DNA of 64,000 nucleotides from Actinomycetales bacterium (GTDB taxonomy: Bacteria > Actinomycetota > Actinomycetes > Mycobacteriales > Micromonosporaceae): contig PKFB01000024.1 of the NCBI GenBank assembly GCA_002919305.1, positions 62,001 through 126,000 of the forward strand, given 5' to 3'. Under the pieces are notes generated by a model. That model was not told where the DNA came from. It was given only the letters and a program-made list of their open reading frames with translations, and did not search any database. Shown here in pieces: positions 7,899 to 17,775 of this stretch (positions within the stretch are counted from its first letter, which is position 1; the number at the start of each line of letters is the position of its first letter). The translations under genes were made by a program, and so were the position numbers.

Positions 7899-8924
7899 AT
7901 GCGCATTGGCGTGCTCACCGGGGGCGGGGACTGCCCAGGCCTCAACGCAGTCATCCGTGCCGTGGTGCGCAAGGGTGTCTCAGTCTACGGGCATGAGTTC
8001 GTAGGTTTCCGGGACGGCTGGCGTGGGCCTCTGGAGGGCCTGACCCGGCCGCTGGGCGTGGCCGAGGTCCGAGGGATCCTGCCGCGGGGTGGCACCATCC
8101 TCGGCTCGTCGCGGACCAACCCCTTCAAGATCGAAAACGGTGTGGAGCGGATCCGCGACAACCTCGCGGAGCTGGGAATCGACGCCCTGATCGCCATCGG
8201 CGGTGAGGACACGCTGGGCGTGGCGGCCAAGCTCCACGAGCACGGTGTCCACGTGGTCGGGGTTCCGAAGACCATCGACAACGACCTGGGCGCCACCGAC
8301 TACACCTTCGGGTTCGACACCGCGGTGAACATCGCGACGGAGGCGATTGACCGGCTGCACACCACCGCCGAGAGCCACCACCGCACCCTGGTGGTGGAGG
8401 TGATGGGTCGGCACGCGGGCTGGATCGCTCTGCACTCCGGTCTGGCCGGTGGCGCCAACGTCATCCTGGTGCCGGAGCGGCCGTTTGACATCGAGAAGGT
8501 CTGCGAGTACGTCGAGAGCCGCTTCAAGACCCAGTACTCGCCGATCGTGGTGGTCGCCGAGGGCGCCCAGCCGGTGGACGGTGGCATGGTCACCCAGAGC
8601 GAGCAGCTGGACGCTTTCGGGCACGTCCGCCTGGGCGGTATCGGTCAGTGGCTGGCCAACGAGATCGAGAAGCGCACCGGTAAGGAAGCCCGTACCGTGG
8701 TGCTCGGCCACATCCAGCGGGGCGGTACCCCCAGCGCCTTCGACCGGGTCCTGGCTACCCGCTTCGGTCTGCACGCCATCGACGCGGCGCACGAGCAGGA
8801 CTGGGGCAAGATGGTGGCGTTGCGCGCCACCGAGATCATCCGGGTGCCGCTGAGCGAGGCCACCCGGGAGCTGAAGACGGTCCCGCTGGAGCGCTACAAG
8901 GAAGCCGAGGTGTTCTTCGGCTGA
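7899..8924 (+). CDS. pfkA: 6-phosphofructokinase, residues predict the pyrophosphate-dependent type
   Basis: A 341-residue phosphofructokinase acting at the fructose-6-phosphate step of glycolysis. ATG 7899 is chosen over an in-frame TTG at 7860 because AGGAAGG lies eight bases upstream and the family start MRIGVLTGGGDCPGLN follows. The two positions that separate phosphoryl donors are Asp104 (GGEDT) and Lys124 (VPKTIDND). ATP enzymes have Gly at 124 and usually Gly at 104, while Asp plus Lys is the signature of the reversible PPi-dependent enzymes such as that of Amycolatopsis methanolica. D127 and D129 are the catalytic aspartates. It is followed by a strong hairpin. Confidence 0.92.
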   Translation: MRIGVLTGGGDCPGLNAVIRAVVRKGVSVYGHEFVGFRDGWRGPLEGLTRPLGVAEVRGILPRGGTILGSSRTNPFKIENGVERIRDNLAELGIDALIAIGGEDTLGVAAKLHEHGVHVVGVPKTIDNDLGATDYTFGFDTAVNIATEAIDRLHTTAESHHRTLVVEVMGRHAGWIALHSGLAGGANVILVPERPFDIEKVCEYVESRFKTQYSPIVVVAEGAQPVDGGMVTQSEQLDAFGHVRLGGIGQWLANEIEKRTGKEARTVVLGHIQRGGTPSAFDRVLATRFGLHAIDAAHEQDWGKMVALRATEIIRVPLSEATRELKTVPLERYKEAEVFFG

Positions 8925-8977
8925 TACAAAGCCGACAAAAGCGGTGACCAGGCCCATCGGGTCGGAAGCCTTCGCGT

Positions 8978-9007
8978 GGACCGGGGCGCCCGGACGCGCC
9001 CCGGTCC
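8978..9007 (+). terminator. Strong hairpin after the phosphofructokinase gene
   Basis: GGACCGGGGCGC (8978-8989) pairs perfectly with GCGCCCCGGTCC (8996-9007) around a 6-base loop. It sits about 50 bases after the stop codon and just before the ribosome binding site of proC. There is no T-tract. It could terminate, or limit read-through into proC. Confidence 0.6.
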
Positions 9008-9031
9008 CCATAAGTGGGGTGGGAGTAACTG

Positions 9032-9850
9032 ATGTCCCCTGGGGTGCACACCGTCGCCATCGTCGGCGCCGGCAAGATCGGTGAGGCGCTGCTGTCCGGC
9101 CTGCTGCGTGCCGGATGGCCAGCCCACGCGCTGATCGCCACCGTGCGCCGAGAGGAGCGCGCCACGCAGCTGCGTGAGCGCTACGGCATAGAGGTGCTCG
9201 ACAACGTCACAGCGGTCGCCAAAGCCGACGTCGTGGTGATCACTGTCAAACCACAAGACGCCACGACGCTGATGAACGAGATCGGGCCGGCGGTGCCTCC
9301 AGGCAAGGTTGTGGTGTCGCTGTGCGCCGGGCTACCCACGAGCTTCTTTGAAAAGCGGCTCCCGGAGAACACCCCGGTGGTCCGGGTCATGACCAACACC
9401 CCGGCGCTGGTCGACGAAGCGATCTCAGCGATCTCGGCGGGCCAGCATGCCACCGCGGAGCACCTCGAGCTGGCCGAGGAGATGTTCGCCCCGCTCGGGC
9501 GTACCATCCGGGTCCCGGAATCCCAACAGGACGCGGTAACGGCGCTGTCCGGCTCCGGTCCGGCCTACTTCTACTACCTGGTTGAGGCGATGACCGACGC
9601 GGGCATCCTGCTGGGACTGCCGCGTCAGGTAGCCCACGAGCTGATCGTGCAGACCGCCGTGGGGGCCGCGACGATGCTGCGGGACTCCGGGGAGCATCCG
9701 GTGCTGCTACGCGAGGCGGTGACCTCCCCAGGAGGGACCACCATCAGCGCTATCCGGGAGCTGGAAGCCCACCGGGTACGCGCGGCCTTCCTGGACGCCT
9801 TGGAAGCGGCGCGTGACCGGGCGCGGGAGCTCGCGGCCGCGGTGGAATGA
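9032..9850 (+). CDS. proC: Pyrroline-5-carboxylate reductase
   Basis: A 272-residue NAD(P)H-dependent reductase for the last step of proline synthesis. The N-terminal Rossmann motif is VGAGKIGEALLSG (about residues 11-23). The C-terminal helical dimer domain has the family signature region AVTALSGSGPAY and TSPGGTT. Length fits ProC. ATG 9032 follows GTGGGAG. The proC genes of related actinobacteria are usually single and cytosolic. No other proline genes are nearby. Confidence 0.93.
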   Translation: MSPGVHTVAIVGAGKIGEALLSGLLRAGWPAHALIATVRREERATQLRERYGIEVLDNVTAVAKADVVVITVKPQDATTLMNEIGPAVPPGKVVVSLCAGLPTSFFEKRLPENTPVVRVMTNTPALVDEAISAISAGQHATAEHLELAEEMFAPLGRTIRVPESQQDAVTALSGSGPAYFYYLVEAMTDAGILLGLPRQVAHELIVQTAVGAATMLRDSGEHPVLLREAVTSPGGTTISAIRELEAHRVRAAFLDALEAARDRARELAAAVE

Positions 9851-9981
9851 ACGCCTGACGGCGGACGTGACAAATCGGATGGAGACTCCGCGATTCACGC
9901 GTTCACTCACTTTCCCGAAGGGGTGTTATCGGGTTAGCGTCATCACAGTATGTAGCTGACCCGATACGAAAGGGGTCCAGC

Positions 9982-10374
9982 ATGCGACAAATCCCCTTCG
10001 GACGCATCGCCGCCGCGCTCGTCGGCGGTCTGATCGCTGGTGTCGCGGTATCCAGCCCGGCGTACGCGTTCGCGCACGACCGGGTATCCAACCCCTACCT
10101 GCACGCCGTCCTCGACGTGCTCACCTTGGCTGTGGTCAGCGCGCCCCTGTGGACCGCCTATCTGTGGGGTGGGCAGCGGCGCGCGTACCTGATCGGGCTG
10201 GTGGCTCTGATACAGCTGCCCGTGGCGGTGATCGGCTTCACGCCCATCCTCAACCCGACCCTGCACGCCACCGCCCTCGTGCTCGCCTTGGCGGTGACCG
10301 CGGCCGCGATCTGGTACGTCAGGCGGGCCACCAGAGGCGCGTCGGCGCGGACCGTGGCCGTTTCACGTCACTAA
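9982..10374 (+). CDS. Small integral membrane protein, unknown function
   Basis: A 130-residue protein with about four hydrophobic segments: 9-29, which could also be a signal sequence with an AYA cleavage site, 40-62, 70-90 and 97-114. The C-terminus is basic. AAAGGGG lies eight bases before ATG 9982, a good ribosome binding site. It stands alone between proC and a convergent unknown gene. I do not recognise a family. Confidence 0.7.
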   Translation: MRQIPFGRIAAALVGGLIAGVAVSSPAYAFAHDRVSNPYLHAVLDVLTLAVVSAPLWTAYLWGGQRRAYLIGLVALIQLPVAVIGFTPILNPTLHATALVLALAVTAAAIWYVRRATRGASARTVAVSRH

Positions 10375-10418
10375 CGACTCGTCCCGGCGCCACGCACCCC
10401 CCAATGCCGCCGGGAACG

Positions 10419-10467
10419 CCCCGCCGATCCGTTCCTTCACCCCGCCGGAGGAACGCGATCGGCGGGG
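10419..10467. terminator. Long hairpin between convergent genes
   Basis: CCCCGCCGATC (10419-10429) pairs with GATCGGCGGGG (10457-10467). Inside it CGTTCCT (10430-10436) pairs with AGGAACG (10449-10455), with one bulged base. The 18-bp imperfect stem lies between the ends of two convergent genes and should serve both. Confidence 0.6.
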
Positions 10468-10512
10468 TCAGGGGGGACCTCACCACACCCACCGCGCAGC
10501 ACGCCTCACGGG

Positions 10513-10902
10513 CTATGAGGAGCCGACCGTGTCGGCCAGCGGCGTGACCCGCGTACCGTCGTGATGAATCTCCCCGACGGTCGTCTGCACCACAAGCGTG
10601 ACCGTGTCATCGTCGGGCCCGCACAGCACCCGAACCGGTGGGCAGCCGGGCCGCGGGCGATCCCAACCCCCGTCGGGTCGGCGTACCACCGTGTAGCGAC
10701 AGTGCTCCTCGCCGACGTATCCCCAGGCTATGAAGATCGGGTGGCCGGCTAGCTCATAAACCCCTACGGAGACGATCCGGTCACCCTCCCGACGGCGATG
10801 AAACGTGGCCCGCAGCTGGGGCACAGGCACACCGTCCCAGTCGACGTTCTCGACGACTTTATGCAGGACGAACTCCGACAGGTCGGGTATTTCAACAGTC
10901 AC
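10513..10902 (-). CDS. Conserved-looking hypothetical protein, 129 residues
   Basis: A soluble, mostly beta-predicted protein with no signal sequence. Features are an acidic N-terminus, YELAGHPIFIAWGYVGEEHCRYTVVRRPDGGWD and DDDTVTLVVQTT. The GTG start at 10902 has no clear ribosome binding site, so a leaderless message is possible. It is convergent with the small membrane protein. No family is recognised. Codon use looks like its neighbours, which supports a real gene. Confidence 0.55.
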   Translation of the reverse strand: MTVEIPDLSEFVLHKVVENVDWDGVPVPQLRATFHRRREGDRIVSVGVYELAGHPIFIAWGYVGEEHCRYTVVRRPDGGWDRPRPGCPPVRVLCGPDDDTVTLVVQTTVGEIHHDGTRVTPLADTVGSS

Positions 10903-11129
10903 GACACGCTAACGAGCGACGGTCTGTTCCGGTATCCCGCCTGTCGGAGCCCACGCGCCGGCCATACCCGTCGGTGACGACGCGTACCTGTGACGAATCT
11001 GGCGGTACGCCTGGGTGAGGTCAGACAGCCGGTGAGGTACGCCGCGAAAGCAACGGAGGACCAACGAAGGACGCCGCGAAAGCGCCCCAAGAGCGCTACC
11101 GCGGGGCCCAGAAGCGACGCTGGAGGGCC

Positions 11130-13451
<2,322 letters not shown>

Positions 13452-13610
13452 ACCCGCGCGGCATCGGCCACGCCGGAACGCCACCCGCGTCACCGCGCTG
13501 GGCGAACCGGCGTACCAGCCACTTAGCCAGCGGCCAGCCCGTCAGCGGCGACGACCACCCAGTATCCCAGGGGGCCGGGCCATCGCGGGGAGTGAAAGGG
13601 GAAACCACGC

Positions 13611-14633
13611 ATGGTTGATCTCAGAAGCGACACGGTGACCAAACCGACCCCCGGCATGTACGAGGCCATGGTGCAGGCCGAGGTCGGAGACGACGTCTAC
13701 GGCGAAGATCCCACCGTCAACGCCTTGGAAGCCGAGGTCGCCGCTCTGTTCGGCCATGAGGCCGCGTTGTTCACCCCCACCGGCACGATGGCCAACCAGA
13801 TCGCCCTGCAGCTGTTGGTGCCCCGCGGCGGGGAACTCCTCGCCGACGCCGACGCCCACGTCGTGACCTACGAGGTCGGTGCGGCGGCCGCGCTCGGCGG
13901 CATCTCCACCCGCACCTGGCCCAGCTCCGGCGGGGAACTGGACGTCGACTTGGTGGCCTCCTACCTGCGCCCGGACGGATTCCACGCCGTCGCCACCAAC
14001 GCCGTCGCGGTGGAGAACACCCACAACCGCGGTGGAGGTACCGTCCTGCCCTTGGAGGCGCTGCGGGAACTGCGGCGGGTGACCTTGGAGGCCGGGGTCG
14101 CCCTGCACTGTGACGGTGCCCGGATCTGGCACGCCCACATCGCCGACGGTGTCCCCTTGCGCGCCTACGGGGAGCTGTTCGACACCCTGGCCGTGTGCCT
14201 GTCCAAAGGACTGGGTGCCCCCGTCGGCTCTCTGGTGGTCTCCTCTGCCGAACGCATCGCGCAGGCCCGGGTGATCCGCAAACGACTCGGCGGCGGCATG
14301 CGGCAGGTCGGTGTCCTCGCGGCGGCGGGACGGTACGCGCTGACGCATCACCTTGAGCGCCTTGCCGACGACCATACGCGGGCCCGACGATTGGCTGACG
14401 CATTGGCCCCGTACGGCCTGGTGGACCCGGCTCGGGTGCGGACCAACATCGTCCCGTTGGACTTCACCAAGGCCAGCCTGGACGCCCTCAGCTTCGCTCG
14501 GGCAGCGGCGGAGCAAGGGGTACGCGTCTCTGTGCTCGGGCCGCGGATCGGGCGCCTGGTCACCCACCTTGATGTGAACGACGCGGACATTGATCGCGCC
14601 ATCGAGGTTTTCACCCGCATTCTCGCCCGCTGA
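13611..14633 (+). CDS. ltaE: Low-specificity L-threonine aldolase
   Basis: A 340-residue pyridoxal-phosphate enzyme that splits L-threonine or L-allo-threonine to glycine and acetaldehyde. The N-terminal [16 protein letters not shown] is characteristic. The PLP lysine is in [12 protein letters not shown] (about residue 204), and the Asp pairing with the cofactor ring is in [18 protein letters not shown] lies about ten bases before ATG 13611. Length is normal. It is the last housekeeping gene before the repeat-rich island. Confidence 0.92.
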   Translation: MVDLRSDTVTKPTPGMYEAMVQAEVGDDVYGEDPTVNALEAEVAALFGHEAALFTPTGTMANQIALQLLVPRGGELLADADAHVVTYEVGAAAALGGISTRTWPSSGGELDVDLVASYLRPDGFHAVATNAVAVENTHNRGGGTVLPLEALRELRRVTLEAGVALHCDGARIWHAHIADGVPLRAYGELFDTLAVCLSKGLGAPVGSLVVSSAERIAQARVIRKRLGGGMRQVGVLAAAGRYALTHHLERLADDHTRARRLADALAPYGLVDPARVRTNIVPLDFTKASLDALSFARAAAEQGVRVSVLGPRIGRLVTHLDVNDADIDRAIEVFTRILAR

Positions 14634-14932
14634 AGACTCGCTGTTGCCCTTGTGTGTCTCTTGTGAGGGTGTAGGTCGGGCAGGGAACGCCCGCCCGCGG
14701 GTCACACATGGGCGCTGTCGCCTTGGAGGGCGCATCGTCGCCTGCCCCTGCAGGGGATGACGTCTCCCGTGGCGGGTTCGTCACGGGCGGACCATACTCC
14801 GGTTCCCCGGTCCAGTAAGCGACGTACCAGAACCGCCGACGGGATCGCGAGAGTAGAGGAATTCCAAGACAATCACTATTCCAAGGCAGTCGTTGTCCGG
14901 CGGGTACTCGATCTCTGAGTACCCAGAATGAT
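14634..14932. other. Gap between threonine aldolase and the island
   Basis: About 300 bases with no convincing gene on either strand. It marks the right-hand border of the downstream end of the decayed TPR gene. No attachment-site repeat or tRNA was found here. Confidence 0.5.
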
Positions 14933-17006
14933 CTACATCCAGAACGCCGTTTCGACACTCCGGATCTCTTTGCGGATTTTTCTGGCGTGTGAAGTATTTC
15001 CGAAGCTGTCAAGCAGGTCGGCAAAGTTGTTGAGTGCCTGGGTCAGGTTAGAAAGGTAGGCATCGGGGTTAGTTTGGGCGAGGTTTCGGTAGATGGAAAC
15101 GGCTTCTTCGATAGCGGTGAGGGCTTCTCAGTGGCGTCCGCCTTCGCTCAGGTAGACAGAGAGGGAGCAGAGTGTATTTGCAAGGTCGGATAGGTAGGCG
15201 CTAGAGTTAGCCTGCACTAATTCCCGATAGGCTGCAACGGCTTTCTGGCAGGTGGCTAGAGCCTTCTCAATTTCACCGTTTACGTGTAGGCGATCGAAGA
15301 GGATGCGTAGCTCAGCGGCGTGTTCGGCGCGTTGCTCTTCGGTTGCGTCTGGACCAGGTCGGGTGGCTGCCTCTAGACGTCGAGCCACCGCCACCGCAAT
15401 AGGCGTGCTGGTGAAATCGGGTCTCATATCTACAAGCAGCACGTCAAACTGGTTGAGAGCATTAATGTCATACCGCTCATCGCCGATAGCGGTGATAATG
15501 ACATTAGTGAATTCTTTCGGGGCAATCAGAGTTAAAGCTGGTACATACCCGGCCGGATAGTCGACGATGAGCTGCTCCAAAGCGGCCTGGATTCGAGCCT
15601 TACCCCGCTGGGAGCCTGAGGCTGACAAACACCGGTACAGCACCGTAGCAGCCTGCATGGCGTTCTCAAAACGATCAGTACCGGCTACCGCGGTGAGGTT
15701 AATGAGCCATTCTTGCTGGCTGGCTGCCTGGTCGGCCAGGGTGATCAGGTGAGTGGCGGTCAGACGGTCTGGGCGAGGGGCAGTCCACACCTGTTCGCCA
15801 GAGTCATCTGGATACAATCCCACCAGTGCCTGAGCAAGCTTCTCCCGCTCCTGCGCTGTCAAGGCCTGCAGTACTTGGACATCCCCTAGCGCGGTGGTGG
15901 CCTCCTTCAGCGTGGAGGCAGGGTGAAGTGCCACGGCCGCTACCGCCCAGTCCTGTGGCCTAGGGCTCAACGTCAGGTCGACAGCGGCTAGGCGGGAAGC
16001 GACTTGGTGCCTCATGGGTCCGCACTCGAGCGATCGGGTCCCTGTCCGCGGCTCCTACTGTTGTTCCTTCGGTGCTGTCAAGGACGCGCAGCAGGGCATC
16101 TGCATAAAGGTCCAATGTGGTTTCAGCTGACCGGGGTGGGTTATCCGTGTTCACAGCCCCGACTGGTAGTGGACCTGGCGGGCTCGGGCGACGAATGCCG
16201 CCACCGCTTCACGCCACACCCACTCCACCTGCTGCGGGGGCATGTGTTCGGTGAGGGACGACAACTGGAGTGGAGTGGGGTCAATCAGATTGCACAGGTA
16301 GTGTTCCTCGGATAGTTCTCGCCACCAATCTCCTGTTGTTCGGGCTAGCAGCAACACCCACACTCTGTCTGTGACGTCAGCGTCGTTGATTGTTTCCAGT
16401 AGTTCTCTGACGATTAGGTCGGTGTTTTCTGCATGGTCAACCACCAGCAGCCATTGGCCACCCACCGCGGGGATGGCGTGTATTGCGGCGATGATTTCCG
16501 GTACCCGTATCAAGGCGCGGTTCAGCCTAGCCGCGTTCTTTCCGGTTGTCAGATCCGCCAAGCTGAGTAATTGCCAGGACAGCGGTGGCTTCTTCATAAA
16601 CCCGGTTGACCACCCCTCAGCCTGCATGATGCGGCAGACTTGGTGAGCCAGGAAGGTTTTACCTTGCCCGCTTGTTCCGCACACCAACCGCACCACAGGC
16701 CATTCTCCTGATCGCAGCCAGGCCACGACCGCGTCCTGTTCCGGCCACGGCTGTGGGATGACTACTCCCGCGTCAGGGCTCAACCATGACCCTACCAACG
16801 CCGACTCTGCACCCGGGGTGGAGCCGAACAAGAATCGTTCAGCCTCCTGCCAGCTGGTAGGGAACGGCACGGTGAGAAACTTCTGCTCGTCGACCCACAG
16901 GACAACATTGCGATCCTTGGTGACCGCTATCCTGTTGGTGAGCACAGTCCCGATCGGTTGATCTCTGGGGGGCGTGCATTTCCTCAGACGATCCATTCGT
17001 GCTCAT
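14933..17006 (-). pseudogene. Decayed copy 1 of the P-loop NTPase/TPR protein
   Basis: Alignment by eye with the two downstream paralogues shows one original gene. The ancestral ATG (17006) overlaps the anchor gene stop as ATGA, but the frame is lost before about 16955. From 16996 to 16151 the NTPase part is open with Walker A GTSGQGKT and Walker B WLLVVDHAEN. A one-base loss near 16150-16165 shifts into another frame (ETTLDLYADALLRVLDST). A second indel near 16010-16025 restores the first frame. That frame runs on through helical and TPR-like sequence to an in-frame TGA at 15130-15128, placed between His and Glu of the conserved RHEAL repeat motif. Beyond the TGA the same frame continues for 64 codons to TAG 14933. 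Products, if any, would be fragments of 281 and 295 residues. Confidence 0.8.
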
Positions 17007-17452
17007 TGCTTACCGGTTCCACGACGAGATCGTGACAGGCGCACCTGATTACGGTCCCCGGTAATCACTACACCATTGCCGGTGGCAAATCCCACCGATC
17101 GGCTCCCGGTCACACGCATATCACGAGAAGGTGGGGCAGCGCCGGGCTTTTTTGATCCGTCCACACTGGACTTAATCACGTTATCGTCTCCGGTGGCTAC
17201 CGCATCGTTATCGGTTGCGATACCAATCGATCGATCCCCGGACACCTCATGCTTAGGCGACTGGCCGCTGCCGCTAACGGGGAAAAGCCATGTTCCGATC
17301 CCTACCAGCAGCGACCCCGCGCCCACAGCCAGACTCGCCACCGCGATCCCGTCGGAGCGGTTCAAGCCCCAGACCCATATCACGAACCACGCCAATCCGC
17401 TAATCGCTACTACTAACGACACACCCAAGATCACCCTGCGTAGCTGTGACAT
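17003..17452 (-). CDS. Membrane-anchored repeat protein, copy 1 of the island system
   Basis: 149 residues. Two hydrophobic helices (about 7-27 and 38-58) are followed by two copies of a 22-residue repeat, GDRSIGIATDNDAVATGDDNVI and GSRSVGFATGNGVVITGDRNQV, each with a conserved SIG/SVG and TGDxN. It ends in a basic tail SRSRRGTGKQ. The same anchor is fused to the NTPase in copy 3, so this is the split form, with its stop overlapping the NTPase start (ATGA). Orientation puts the repeats in the cytosol by the basic N-terminus, which is inference. Its partner NTPase is decayed, so it may be non-functional. Confidence 0.7.
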   Translation of the reverse strand: MSQLRRVILGVSLVVAISGLAWFVIWVWGLNRSDGIAVASLAVGAGSLLVGIGTWLFPVSGSGQSPKHEVSGDRSIGIATDNDAVATGDDNVIKSSVDGSKKPGAAPPSRDMRVTGSRSVGFATGNGVVITGDRNQVRLSRSRRGTGKQ

Positions 17453-17775
17453 AAGGCCATCATCGTCGATGGCAACAACACCTATTCATATCTAACGTCT
17501 TGTATATGCTGATGATCGACATAAATGTCGGTAAGAGAATTTGCGGGACATAGATTATGAAGCGTGCGTACCGCCATCGTTAGTAACGGCCTTCACGGTA
17601 TGCGGTGTCTGGAGCGAGGGAACCCACAGGGCGGTTGGCTGCGTTCGAGAGAACCGCGAAGGAAGGGGATGACTCCAAGGTGGGATCGGCTATGGAGCGA
17701 TGTTGTGATGTCTCCGAGTCTTAAGCCCTAGGGGAGGATCACCGTTCGGGTGGCGCCGCTGGTGTTTGTGGTTAT
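17453..17775. other. Intergenic region between copy 1 and copy 2
   Basis: 323 bases holding the presumed promoter of copy 1 near 17470-17560, visibly richer in A+T than the genes. The stretch 17555-17640 resembles the region upstream of copy 2 at 21000-21060 (GAAGCGTG followed by GTACGCC-like sequence), so promoters were duplicated with the genes. No other gene is seen. Confidence 0.5.

Noticed and set aside
14611-15024. 137-codon minus-strand frame overlapping the tail of the decayed TPR gene
   Set aside because: It is in a different frame from the recognisable TPR sequence and has no similarity I can name.
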